Of a stretch of DNA of 60,000 bases, positions 23,789 to 35,665 are shown piece after piece; the stretch's first letter is position 1, and each line of letters starts with the position of its first letter. The DNA is from Owenia fusiformis (taxonomy: Eukaryota; Annelida; Polychaeta; Sabellida; Oweniidae): positions 2,854,001-2,914,000 of the forward strand of contig CAIIXF020000009.1 in assembly GCA_903813345.2 (NCBI GenBank). Reading direction: 5' to 3'. The notes under the pieces were generated by a model that saw only the letters and a program-made list of their open reading frames with translations, was not told the DNA's origin and ran no database searches. The translations under genes were made by a program, and so were the position numbers.

Positions 23789-24799
23789 TAATATTGTTTC
23801 GTGTAGAAGTCGAACATGTGAGATAAGCTAGATATCTGCTTTTCAAAAAAACTTCATTCGTGTACAAATTGGCATGTTTGTATACATCATTGGTGGTATT
23901 GGCAGTTCTGTGTCAAGTATACGATGAGTTGAACCGCTGGTTTCTGTCTTACAATCAAAAACATTGCCAAAGAGGTAATAATCAACGGTGTAGTAATTAA
24001 TCAATGTCTTGAAATCAGTCTATTATTTCAACAGAACATATCCGGCGGCGTTTAATTATTATTTGATTAAGGGATTGACCCGTTGATTCCATGATGTATA
24101 GCACAATATATGGCCGTCATTGTTGTCTTATCCCTAATTAAGAGATCAATGCTAGTTGACAATGGGCAACATTGAGCCAATTGGTCATATCGTTATAATA
24201 CCATGACTAATGACTCGATGTATGGCCGGTGTGAAAGAAATTATGGTCCCCCAGGGATTATGGTCCCCGGGGATTATGGTCCATCTTTTAAAGGCCCTTA
24301 CTGGCCCTGATTGTGTATAAGATCATAAGGGAAATAACACAAAGAGGTCACTATATAAATCAATGGAGAGTAGGACCATCAATTAATAGGACCTCCTACC
24401 CTTTTACACCGGACGTTTTCTTGATGCTTTCCGATCGTCGAATACACAGCGTTTAATGAATTTGATATGCAGAATAAAAGCTAAGATCATGTTTCAGAGA
24501 CGCCGTATTATATTTTTCAATTTTTAACCACTGATATTTTCATGATGTTTGTGTAATGTTTGGAAATATGTTTTTTATCATTCATTTACTATTTGTCATG
24601 ACTTTAAAGAAACATTATGCCATAGGTTTCTCCCCAAGACAATCAATGATGCTCTATTGTTATTGTTCATATAATATCTCGGATATATCTTGAGAATAAC
24701 TTTTGAGTATATTATTGCCGAAATATCGGAAATAATCAACAGAACAACCAGAATTAAAACACAATCAATTCCTCGGCTAGCGAGAGGAATCTCCATTGA
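23789..24799. other. No gene seen; short GATTATGGTCC repeats
   Basis: AT-rich sequence. At 24240-24285 the word ATTATGGTCC occurs three times about 17-19 bp apart, with a CCCCGGGG palindrome between two of them. Confidence 0.5.
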
Positions 24800-25297
24800 G
24801 TCACACCCCAGTCACATTTCATACGGCGACCTTGCGGTCTATCATTTCTGCTGCCAGTAACATTTCTACGCTCGCCGTGAAATTTCTGCGCTCACATACT
24901 TTTGCGGTCACATTTCCCACGGCAGCCGCACGGTGAATTTTAAAGTTCTGTTGATAAATAATACTTTTTTCATTTTATTTACATCGGGACAACTTATAAA
25001 TGTTATTCATAGTGCTAGGATGTAATATCAAATGAAAAGTGATCGTGAAACATTGTCAAATAATGATTCAATCTTGTTGAGCCAGTTGATTTCTACGGCG
25101 ACCTCAGAAATGAGCAAAAATTATAACCCCTAGTTATAATTTCTACGCCTTCTCTGCGGCCTGTAAAAATCTGCATACGCCGTACGGAGGCCGCAAGGCG
25201 AGCGTAGCTTTTCTACGCTCGCCGCAGAAATTCACCGATTTAATTGATCTGCGGTCGACTTGCGGCCGCCGTGCGACTAATGTGACTGGGGTGTCAC
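24800..25297. mobile_element. MITE with CACCCCAGTCACATT ends
   Basis: TCACACCCCAGTCACATT at the left and AATGTGACTGGGGTGTCAC at the right are inverted repeats. Subterminal words rich in TGCGGTC, CTACGCTCGCC and GCCGCA occur near both ends, giving a locally GC-rich edge around an AT-rich centre. This clustering of short motifs resembles subterminal transposase-binding arrays (inference). The open frame at 25143-25358 lies inside and is incidental. Confidence 0.72.
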
Positions 25298-26562
25298 ACA
25301 AGCGCTCAAAAGCGCCTTGATCCAGGCAGCCAATCAGGTTTATGGTAAACAAATTCAACGACCAATCAGATAACAGGAAGACTTTCCCGGTATATTCAAA
25401 CTTCAGATTGAATTAATTTCTTCGAAAATAATTAGGGCGGCCAGCACAATCGCAAAATTAACACTGAAAGAGGGGGATTTGGGACTTCTTCTTTTGGTGA
25501 GTAGATGGGTATATATGGTGAAACTCAATATGCAAAAAAAAGTCCAGAGGGGTCGTGATTGTGCTATACTATGGCATAGAGCCTCTTTAAAAGTTATTTT
25601 AGAGGTATTTTGAAAAAAAAATAGTTTTTCAGCTTTTCATTTCTCAAATATTCAAATTTCCCGCCATTTTTCAAAAACAAGTTGAAATATTTTAATCATC
25701 AAATATTTCACTATACATTTCAAAAAAAATTTTTTTAACACCTATGCCAAGATTGAACAAAGGACACACTATTTTAATAATAAAATGCCATATCTAATGT
25801 GCCACTTCAATGTTTTAGCATACCAAAAATATGTTGCTACCTGAGTGATGTCATCGATGACTCACTCAGGTGGCAACATTTTTTGGAGAAAAAATGAATT
25901 TCTTTCTATGTCAATCTTTTCTAAACATGCTAAACTTAAGAAACTAAAATAAATCAATGTTGATTGTCTAACCAGGTTAAAAGGAAGAATATATTATGTT
26001 TAAGACTTTATTGTACCATTGGTACCAAATTTTGAAATGCATTTTTTCTCTGAACCATTTTCATGGATTGATGCGTTCATTTCTAGCTCATTTATGAACC
26101 GATTTTCTTATTTTTCGGCAAAATAACATGTGAGGATGAATCCTATATGCATTGGTATGAATTATCCCTTATCAAAAGATAAAAAAAGAGATAAAAAAAA
26201 TTCACGAAACTCAAAAACACATTTTGAAATTAAAAAAAAAGTTTCACATATCACAGTGTAATAACATCGGGTAAGAATACATTATAAGCCAAAGTGGTTT
26301 AAACTTTAAATGGGGTTTTAACAATATTGAGGTTTAGTTACACATTTTTCAGCGAACCTGTACGTGAGCGTGTAATATTCCGACCCTCGACTGTCCCGCG
26401 CTCTCAATTCACTTTTCCGGGAATTTTACAAGTTCACGTACAAGTGTATCAAACCCTCATTTGATTAAACAACCGTAATGGATAAGCGATTGATTTGACA
26501 TCGGGCAGAACGACATGCCCGAGGTCATTTAGCAATAATTTCATGGTCAATGGCGCAATATA
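25298..26562. other. No gene seen apart from the hairpin at 25823-25886
   Basis: Sequence very rich in poly-A and poly-T tracts, around 25600-25740 and 26180-26240. No coding feature. Confidence 0.4.
25823..25886. repeat. Strong hairpin palindrome
   Basis: ATGTTGCTACCTGAGTGA (25831) pairs with TCACTCAGGTGGCAACAT (ending 25879) with one mismatch, around a short centre containing ATCGAT. Pairing extends outward through a CAAAAAT-like tract. Confidence 0.75.
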
Positions 26563-27129
26563 CAGGGTGTCAAATAAGTCCCGTTCCCCCCTCCACAGCC
26601 AAAACCAAGATATATGGTACCAAGTGCGATATATCATTGGAAAGGTCTTCAAAAGCTACGTTGATTAGCATTTATCTGACACATGTCAATCAACCTCACA
26701 AAGTTTTACAGTGTATCAATTGAGGTGACCATAGGCCTAGAAACATGGCAATTTGGCGTATTTGGCAGGATTTTCAGAATCGGGTATAAGAAAAGTCAAA
26801 GGACCTAAAGATGACTACATATGTATATGGCAATGAATTTAATCAATTTCTGGATAGGGGAAGATGTGTAGAAAATAGAGGAGCAAGTTAAGTGGTGAAA
26901 ACATTTTTGTAACAAGTGGAATGCGAAAAAGATTAACTTTTTGACGTATTTCTGAGGTCAAATCCTTCTCATTTTGATGCAAAAAACTGCTTAAAGGAGG
27001 GTATGTCAACTATAAATACATCATGAAAATATAGATGAAGTTCATCCAAAATACTTGGTATATCACACTGGGCACCACCTATTTAGGTTCTAGCTGTAGC
27101 AGGGGGGACGGGACTTATTTGACACCCTG
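26563..27129. mobile_element. TA-flanked MITE, 567 bp
   Basis: CAGGGTGTCAAATAAGTCCC at the left pairs with GGGACTTATTTGACACCCTG at the right, each next to TA. Further arm matches include ACGGGAC, CCCCCCT and TTGGTA. The ends are those of Tc1/mariner-type MITEs. The open frame at 27035-27328 begins inside the right arm and is not a gene. Confidence 0.85.
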
Positions 27130-27630
27130 TATATGTACAATCTCTGATATGTTCTCACCATCGTTGAAGCGACCAAAATGGCTGTATTATCGACCATGGG
27201 TGGAACAAAAATTAAATTTGTTTGGAATGCATTACTTCAACAGAAGTCTGACACACTCTTTTCACTCTTTTCCATTACGCGCCTCGAATACTATCGTTTT
27301 ATACATACATTACAGCTTGTATTTCTGATTATCAATAACTATTACAATTAATTAATCGATGATTCTTGATTAACACAGTCTGTTTCATATTTCATTTCTA
27401 TGGATTTCGTAATAATTTTCTAATTTTACTTTGTATTGTAAGATGGAACAAAGAGAAACATTACAAATTGAATAATATTTATCGACAAACAAGTATGAAC
27501 GCCAATATTTGCATACGTTTTCGTTATCAGATCAAGTAACTTTTACTGACACAAACATCTACAATACTTATTGTTGATCAAGTTGACCAGCATCTGGTCG
27601 TGTCGTGCCTGACTGTTTTTTTTGGTGAAC
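27130..27630. other. No gene seen
   Basis: AT-rich spacer between two foldback elements. Confidence 0.4.
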
Positions 27631-28182
27631 GATTACACTGGTGATCCACTCGATTACGCTGGTTACCGAAACGGTTCGTTTGGTAACAAAATGTCGGAAC
27701 GTCGAAGGTACGATTTTTCTTTTTTCCTTATTTCACGCGTTGTAGGCAGGATTCCCACGACGTTTTTTCTCACAAACGTATATCAGTATCATATGTTTTA
27801 GAAAATGTACATGTTTGCGAAAAAAATAGCTCAAAAGACAACAGAATCGTCGATTTAATTCCTCACTTAAGTTACATAAACGGTTTGGGTTAAAAGTGCA
27901 GATTTGAACTGTTTTTCGAGAAATCGTTTATGTAACTTAAGTGAGGAATTAAATCGACAATTCTGTTGTCTTCTGAACTATTTGTTAGCAAATATCTACA
28001 TTTTCTTAAACATATGATACTGATACACGTTTGTGTTAAAAAATGTCTTGGGAATTCTGCCTTCAACGCGTGAAATGAGGAAAAGAGAAAAATCGTACCT
28101 TCGATGTTCCGACATTTTGTTACCAAAACGAAAACGAATCGTTTTGGTAACCAGCGTAATCGAGTGGATCACCAGTGGATTA
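27631..28182. mobile_element. Near-perfect 550-bp foldback palindrome, family C
   Basis: Arms of about 265 bp pair around a centre near 27908. Examples are CACTGGTGATCCACTCGATT with its reverse complement at the right end, ACGCGTTGTAGGCAG with CTGCCTTCAACGCGT, and GATTTAATTCCTCACTTAAG with CTTAAGTGAGGAATTAAATC. Conservation is highest next to the centre. It has no coding capacity. Half copies occur at 29180-29470 and 59685-59880. Confidence 0.88.
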
Positions 28183-29179
28183 CTCCGTGTGTCAAACGTA
28201 GTTCCCTGAAATCGGTAAATTCCTACGGCAACAATTGAAATATCTGCGGTCGTCTTACGGTGTCCGTACGACATATCCGATTTTTAATGGTTATAAAGTC
28301 GCATAGAAATTATATAACTCGGGTTATTACTTTTTGTTCACTCTTACGGTAACCGTAGAACCCTTAGAAGTGAACATGATTTTACAAGATGTAGCAAAAC
28401 AGTAGAAAGGTTTCATGGTGGCCATACGGGGGGCAAATCAATAAGAATGGAAACTGCATCCTATTTTAACAATACGTAATCATTTATATTCTATGCTATA
28501 TAGCCATCACACAAAATGAGTTGTCGAATTCAACTAGCTCGCTGGGTCAGGTGGAACTGTCTGCCCAATATATCACTGTGACACCGCGAATCTTATTAAG
28601 AAAAGAAAAGAGAAAACAGAGAGGTGAGAAATCATCAAATAACTAAAAGATAAATAAGCTGTAAAATATGGGTGTTGGGTTAGGTATCCACACAAATCGA
28701 TATCCAAAGTTGCCTTTAATATCATAAACAAATATTGATGTTGACTTAGGTTGAAAATCAGAATCTTATTTTATAGGTTCATTAACGCATTAATCTCATG
28801 GTTAATCATATTGAGATTCCACTTAAAGTAACTCAAAAGTGATTGAAATACCAAGAAAATATCAATAAACAGTCTGCAGGTATATTTTCCAGTAGCCGTG
28901 TTTTATTAATTGGTATTAGGGGGACATTGTTATCCGTGCCCATAATTTGTTAGCGTATTTCGTTTATTTCTGTTGCGTAATTTCCTTTGTGAGATAACGG
29001 ATAATGAAGTTTTTCGATTATTAACGTAAAACTTATTCATCTGACATCATACATTAGCAGTTACGGACTCTTGTGAGATAACCTTGGACATTGCTCTCGT
29101 GTATTTATTCATTTTTTAGTGGTTTTACAAATATCGCCTTTCAATTAAATTGTAAGACTTTTGTAACTAATAGAGTATG
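28183..29179. other. No gene seen
   Basis: AT-rich unique sequence without recognisable features. Confidence 0.4.
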
Positions 29180-29470
29180 GAACACTGGTGCTCCACTCGA
29201 TTAGGCTGATTACCAAAACGGACCGTTTCAAAATGTCAAACCTCGAATGTACGATTTTTACCCAATTTCACGCGTTGTAGGCATCCCCACGACAGTGTTA
29301 TCACAGACGTGTGTCGGTATGTTTAAGATAATGTACATGTTTGCGAACAAATGGTTCTGAAAACAGAATCGTCCGTTTAAAACTAACTATTTTTACGTAA
29401 ACGGAATGTGTTAGAAGTGCAGATCTTAACCGTTTTTGAAGTTCTGTTTACTTTTACGTAAGACGTGCAG
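29180..29470. mobile_element. Half copy of family C palindrome
   Basis: ACACTGGTGCTCCACTCGAT through ACGCGTTGTAGGCATCCC, ATGTACATGTTTGCGAA and the central AAGTGCAGAT repeats the left arm and centre of 27631-28182. The right arm is absent. It lies only about 1 kb downstream of the complete copy. Confidence 0.75.
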
Positions 29471-29566
29471 CATAATAGCTAGAACCACAGATAATCCATA
29501 ATGTTAATTTTAATCGCTTCAATGTCCACACGCTATTTTGATTTCACTATATTCTATATCACTATA

Positions 29567-30550
29567 TAGTTCAATAAGTATTGCTACTTTTGCTATTACC
29601 CTTGTTCTGTTTGCTTTTGCTTCATAGAACTTTCACAACATAAGGTACATATATCTGACTTTTACCAATAAAAATGTCATGTCGATTGAATTAGTATTAG
29701 TAAAGTTATGGTTACTAAGGTAACCTATGTCATGGATATGCAGGGCAAATTTCTGACGTCACTTTGGACGACCTTTTGAGTATTTAAAGCAGTATCATGT
29801 AATACTCTTGGGATATTCAGTGTAGTTACAAATATTCCATTCCAGAGTCACTTCATGATCCATTTTCAACTCACGAGGTGCTTAAAATAGGCGACCTCAG
29901 CGTCGATGCACAGTTGCTGTCTGGGAACCCACTCGTGGTACACATTTTTGAAGCCACCCTTGAAGTGCGGCTAGGGAGGTGTTCACTGCAGTTGATTGCG
30001 ATTTTGGTGTGAGAATATGCTGCGTGGAGCAATGCTTCCATCCCAAGCTTTGTAATTGTATTTTGGGCAATAGAGGATCTGTGAGCAGGCCATTATCCTG
30101 TTGGAACCTATAGGTCGATATTACTTGGCAGGACAGACAGCTTTCTATCAGCCATTTTGTTTCAAGGGGGTATGACATGATCATGCGACTATCATCTACT
30201 TCTTTGATAATTAATGTACTATACATATTGTGATGCCATAGCTCGTTGTTAGATACAATTCAAACTGACAACATCAAGATTTGACCATATGAGCAGTTTT
30301 TATTAATCAAAGTGTTTATTTGATGTACATATATAACAATAAATTATCATGTCAACTCTTAAGGTTGCCCCGCGTACCAGTCAAAATGGTTACTATAGTA
30401 ACCATAACTGTGACAATACTAAGTCAGTTATCCGGAAATTTAGATAGGATAAGGTCAGATATGGGTTCCTTCGGTTGTGCAAGTTTCATGAAGAAAAAAG
30501 CAATATAACAAAAGTTATTACAAAATTAGCAATACTTATTGAACGCCCTG
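29567..30550 (-). mobile_element. Decayed mariner-like transposon, about 985 bp
   Basis: The terminal repeats are long: GTTCAATAAGTATTGCTA at the left (29568) and, reversed at the right, TAGCAATACTTATTGAAC (ending 30544). Pairing continues for at least 150 bp through CATATCTGAC. A palindromic GGTTACTATAGTAACC block (or its left variant) lies at the inner part of both arms. TA follows the right end, which closes CGCCCTG. The body holds a broken transposase on the minus strand. Confidence 0.78.
29883..30125 (-). pseudogene. Mariner-type transposase fragment
   Basis: On the minus strand, after FQQDNG, a one-base shift gives PAHRSSIAQNTITKLG and then LLHAAYSHTKIAI. This matches in position the second catalytic aspartate region (QDN.PAH) and the HPPYSPDLAP region of mariner/Tc1 transposases. 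The frame is shifted and the second motif has lost its key residues, so the protein is dead. The open frame 29897-30226 covers it only because of the shift. Confidence 0.65.
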
Positions 30551-31297
30551 TAGTACTAATATTTAAAGTTAAAAAGTTTAAATGATCACCTGTTTTAGGA
30601 AAATGGTGATTCGTGGTGTCAAATGACATCGAAGGGCATCAGCCCCCACTCTCAAAAATTTGACTATTTTTGTACGAGCTATTTGATGATACACATACTA
30701 TATATTCTTTAATTTGAATGTTTTGTTGAAACAGTTTCTGTCGTGCGACCAATGAAACTTAATAAAATTAAAGAACGTTGAGCAAGGTTCAATCACGCTA
30801 AATATGCATTAAAAACCATGCTGTATGACTGAGTTATTAACATCCGTTCGGGTTACTTTTTCAGGCTTACCCTGTATTAAAATGGATGATTTTGGAAATG
30901 ACATGATTAATCTCTATGTGAATGATTAGCATTTACCCCTGAGTTGCTCCGAACGCATTTCTGGTGTCTGCAATTTCTCAAGATGTCGACCGGCACCGTG
31001 ACCTTATGTGTCTTATTAAACGGTTATTATCGCCTTGTTATCCCCCATGTCTAAAGGGGCCCTCTCTAAGTTTTATTAGTATTTTTTCAAGTTATCGGTG
31101 CATCTGTTATTATCTAGCTTCCTTGCCAGGCATAAATGAGTGACTCTTCCATCTACAATGCTTTTTGCTGAAACAGGAGCTAATCAGGGTAACAATAAGG
31201 CGGGATAAACGCTGACGTAAGCTCAAATTTCTCGAATTGTCCCCAAGTCCGTGCACGTCATAGTTATTAATGCAATTGAAAAGTCTTCATTGTTGAA
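30551..31297. other. No gene seen
   Basis: AT-rich sequence with nothing recognisable. Confidence 0.4.
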
Positions 31298-31924
31298 TCG
31301 AACATGACTGTATTCACGCCTTCTATAAACTGTAAACAAAGTCAATGCTTCAGCTGGGTTATATTCGAGATCAAATCCCCGGCTCTGTACTAAGTGTTTC
31401 GTTCAGTGCACTCATTGGTCAGTTGAGGCCGTTCCGTTCTTTTCGCATACCCTCTCGTCTGCAAAATTTAAAATGGCAGGGAGAAATTGTCCGGAGACAA
31501 AGTTTTCTGTCAGAGCATTTGTAAACTCTAATCCCAATAATTTCAATAATTATCAGTGTAGTAGATATGCGTGAAACCAATAAAATAGACCGAAATGTCA
31601 GTATAAAACTTAAGACGGGTCAGGAGGTAAGTAAACAAATTGGAACAGCCAAACGCTCAACCGGAAGTAGAAATGAAAAAAAGTGGAAATGAACATCGGA
31701 ATTGACGATTTTGCAATATTCTGGTGAGTTTTCATGTTCGAACCGTAATATAGGCCTCAGAGTAGGGCTACTTGTTTCGAATGCACCCTTTAGGTCTAGG
31801 CACAAAAGCTTTCGAATCCCTCACTCCCTTCGGTCGTTCGGGGTGCAGAAAACGTTTGTGCCTAGACCCTGTGGGATGTATTCGAAACTAGTAGCCCTGC
31901 TCTTCGGTCTATATTTCTCAAATG
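31298..31924 (+). repeat. Dispersed repeat D, copy 1
   Basis: CGAACATGACTGTATTCACG through GGTCTATATTTCT is shared by three loci. Near the end is a hairpin, TCTAGGCACAAA paired with TTTGTGCCTAGA, flanked by TTTCGAA words. The central part includes TGGAACAGCCAAACGCTC and GAAATGAACATCG. Short open frames at the same place in several copies (for example 31620-31805 minus) are not conserved in length, so it is probably noncoding mobile DNA of unknown class. Confidence 0.82.
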
Positions 31925-33161
31925 ACGAAGCTATGTCATTTAACAATTCAGATCTCAACGTTTCAACCAATCTGTTAACTCTGATTTATTAAAAGGTGCT
32001 CAATTAATGTGTACATCGTTTTAAAAAAGACAATAGACGATGAGAAAATACATAAGTAGATATAGTTAATATCACCTCGTTTAGATTACTTCCTTGTCGT
32101 TATAATTACATAGATGTAAGATGGCTTGGTTTTAAGTCGCTGGAAAAGCTTTCTAAATTAATAGATAGCTTTCAGGAGCTTAACTAATCAGAAGCGTGTC
32201 TAACCCAACACGATTATTGCATTTGCCGTTGAACATTCGGTGTCATTCAAAGATTCAAGCTTGACAATGTGACATTGAACTGCTGAGATGTTCAGTTGAG
32301 CCATTCAAACATTCTTGGTTAGTGATTTGACATTGAGTATGTGCTAGATTAAACTGAACCATTCATAACTTTTGGCTGTCGGCTATCGGACTAACCTACT
32401 ATTATATTAGGCAACTCATTTATATATAAAGAGTACCTACCACTATTCCATTAATTCGTATTTATATGAGTTACTGCCCGTTACGCATGTCGTTGGCGGA
32501 TCTAGATCCAGTAATTTCATGTTTTCTACATAGTCGTTGCTTGGTGGAACAAGGAAAATTGAACGCACTGAACGATATCTCATTTACCTGGTAACATAGT
32601 AAAAGATAAGCCTTGTAAACCAAAACGAATACCCTTAGAAGAGGCCCGGCAAGGTGGTAATGATAGTGGAAAATATCAACCTGAGAAGGCCATCTATTAG
32701 TTTCTTTCCATAGACCGTGTGAGCTCGTCCAACGCTTATATTTTTGGTTTGGACCTGTACAGTTTTGGCCAAGTTGACGAGGTAAGATAACTTGAATCAC
32801 AAAGATCGAAGGGATCGCGAGAGCTCACGGGGAGGCTTATAGTCTCTACCGGTTCTTTGCCAGATTTCATCCAAAGGGCCCCGCGTGTAAAATGGAAATG
32901 TTGCAATTCGGACTTATTCATCTTCGTTCACTCGGCTCCCGTCGGTTGATAAACGCAGTGAAGACAAAGCGTGCGAAGATGGGCTAATTTGGGTTGTAGG
33001 ATAAAACCAGGGGGGGGGGCTTATAATACTATATGAGTCCGTTTACTAATTACACACTTATGACAGTGACAATAATTTGTTACATTTTAATTATGAAATA
33101 TAGGGACATCAATGGGTATAGATAATTATCCCATACTTAGTAGTGTTAACTTATGGGTAAT
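31925..33161. other. No confirmed gene; less AT-rich block at 32480-32970
   Basis: From 32480 to 32970 the sequence is less AT-rich than its surroundings and several frames are open (minus 32471-32800 and 32736-32921; plus about 32775-32970). A plus-strand frame reads ITKIEGIARAHGEAYSLYRF and onward for about 65 residues. No family was recognised and no consistent splice structure was found, so this is only a candidate for a decayed exon or mobile gene. Confidence 0.3.
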
Positions 33162-33727
33162 TCGAACATGACTGTATTCACGCCTTCTATAAACGTTTGA
33201 CAAAGTCAATGCTTCAGCTGGGTTATATTCGAGATCATTGCCCCAGCGCAGTACTAGTGTTTCGTTCAATGCACTCAATGGTCAGTTCAGGCTGTTCCGT
33301 TCTTTTCGCAAAATTTAATTTTTATATGGATATCCGCTATGATTTTTGTTGTATTTCTGGGCAATATAGCATTAATTTCAATAATTATCAATGTAGTAGA
33401 TATGCGTGAAACCAATAAAATAGGCCGAAATGTCAATAAAAAATTCGAGGTCTGGAGGTAAGTATACAAATTGGAACAGCCAAAAGCTTAACCGGAAGTA
33501 GAAATGAAAAAAGTGGAAATGAACATCGAAATTGACGATATTGCAATATTCTGGTGAGCTTTCATGTTCGAATCCTAATATAGACCTCAGAGTCCTTAGG
33601 TCTAGGCACAAAAGCTTTCGAACCCATCACTCCATTCGGTCGTTCGGCGTACAGAAAACATTTGTGCCTAGACCTGCGGGGTGTATTCGAAACTAGTAGC
33701 CCTGCTCTTTGGTCTATATTTCTTAAA
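33162..33727 (+). repeat. Dispersed repeat D, copy 2
   Basis: Same order of blocks as 31298-31924, in the same orientation. It lacks the TGGCAGGGAGAAATTGTCCG segment present in copy 1. The terminal hairpin is preserved. Confidence 0.82.
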
Positions 33728-34073
33728 TAACATGCGGGAATATAATCGATATCTGAAGTGAGCGGGAGATATATATATCACCCGCTCATCAGCAATTCCC
33801 GGGAATTTCTTTTGGTGCTCTTTTGAATTCCCGGATATACTTTGGCTCTATTTGATAAACATTAATTTCATACACTGTTAAATGTTAAAAGCTGATGAGT
33901 TTTAAAAAACAAAAATTGTTGAGGACCTTAAATTGAGATAAAATATTCATGTCTTGATTGTAATTATCGTTTGAATTACTACATTAGGGTTCCCTAACAT
34001 TCGATTCGATATTTAATTCTTATAATCTACAAAGTATAGGATAAATCAGTTTATTGAATGCTCGACTTTTGAT
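33728..34073. other. No gene seen; small palindromes
   Basis: GAGCGGGAGATATATATATC followed by CACCCGCTC near 33759-33788 forms an imperfect hairpin, and AATTCCCGGGAATT follows shortly after. Confidence 0.45.
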
Positions 34074-34170
34074 ACAGGGTGTATCACTTGGTAAATACAA
34101 TACACCAACGCTCGGTCACTACGGTCCCTCGGGTAGATATATTCTATTTCCCTCAGATATACCCTGTATC
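34074..34170. mobile_element. Short palindromic element with GATACAGGG ends
   Basis: GATACAGGGTGTATC at the left pairs with GATATACCCTGTATC at the right across about 97 bp. The tandem duplication at 34109 begins inside it, so its second copy has only the right half. Confidence 0.55.
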
Positions 34171-34886
34171 AACCCGCCCCCCATTAAATAACCTCTACAT
34201 ATTACATTCTGAGAGTCGCACCCATCCCATCGGGTGATATCATGCCATTAAACATGTAAATCTAAATCAGAGCATATTGCTAGCTGCAATAAAGAACAAT
34301 ACGATGTGTCTCAGAATCTATTACGTTGATCAATGTATAACAAGTATGCTGGCTATCAATTGGGTCACATTAATAGTTTTAACACGGATTGTCTCCGTCT
34401 TCAAATCGATCTGTCATACAAACCATTACCGAACCAAAAGGTAGAATATTGAACAAATTAAATGCAATGGTGGGCCATAAATACAGTTGCAACTCAGGTT
34501 CCGTATAATACTGCATGTCAATAAATGGTTTAATAGGGTTATTCGGATAGGTTTGCGGTATAATAAATGTCCATCGGAATCCCTGTGGGACAATTGAGAT
34601 AATTAGAATATCATAAATCTATCTAACCAAAATGTAGGAATATACGAAGATCTTTACAATGATACATTGTGCTTTGAGGGGATCCCAGTCTTTTTTAATC
34701 AATTTTTGATATCAAATTTTGCTTGGGGTGTTTACTTCATCCAAGCTAAATTTTGCACGCATAAACACAATATTCATAGAAACTGTGAATCAAGAAAACC
34801 AAAAAAGGATTTAATTCAGTTGACCTTAGGATACCTTGGCCGTGACGATTCTCAAAAACGGATCACAAAATAATAGAATTGACTGA
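34109..34886 (+). repeat. 778-bp tandem duplication, unit 1
   Basis: The unit starts CGCTCGGTCACTACGG and is repeated immediately at 34887. TGACG occurs at the junction and at the far end of unit 2. No gene was recognised inside; an open frame at 34667-34873 has no known features. Confidence 0.92.
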
Positions 34887-35665
34887 CGCTCGGTCACTAC
34901 GGTCCCTCGGGTAGATATATTCTATTTCCCTCAGATATACCCTGTATCAACCCGCCCCCCATTAAATAACCTCTACATATTACATTCTGAGAGTCGCACC
35001 CATCCCATCGGGTGATATCATGCCATTAAACATGTAAATCTAAATCAGAGCATATTGCTAGCTGCAATAAAGAACAATACGATGTGTCTCAGAATCTATT
35101 ACGTTGATCAATGTATAACAAGTATGCTGGCTATCAATTGGGTCACATTAATAGTTTTAACACGGATTGTCTCCGTCTTCAAATCGATCTGTCATACAAA
35201 CCATTACCGAACCAAAAGGTAGAATATTGAACAAATTAAATGCAATGGTGGGCCATAAATACAGTTGCAACTCAGGTTCCGTATAATACTGCATGTCAAT
35301 AAATGGTTTAATAGGGTTATTCGGATAGGTTTGCGGTATAATAAATGTCCATCGGAATCCCTGTGGGACAATTGAGATAATTAGAATATCATAAATCTAT
35401 CTAACCAAAATGTAGGAATATACGAAGATCTTTACAATGATACATTGTGCTTTGAGGGGATCCCAGTCTTTTTTAATCAATTTTTGATATCAAATTTTGC
35501 TTGGGGTGTTTACTTCATCCAAGCTAAATTTTGCACGCATAAACAAAATATTCATTGAAACTGTGAATCAAGAAAACCAAAAAAAGGATTTAATTCAGTT
35601 GACCTTAGGGTACCTTGGCCGTGACGATTCTCAAAAACGGATGACAAAATAATAGGATTGACTGA
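34887..35665 (+). repeat. 778-bp tandem duplication, unit 2
   Basis: By eye this is identical to unit 1 over roughly the first 665 bases. Six differences (five substitutions and one extra A) all fall in the last 115 bases. It represents either a very recent duplication or two haplotypes placed in series by the assembler. Confidence 0.92.
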
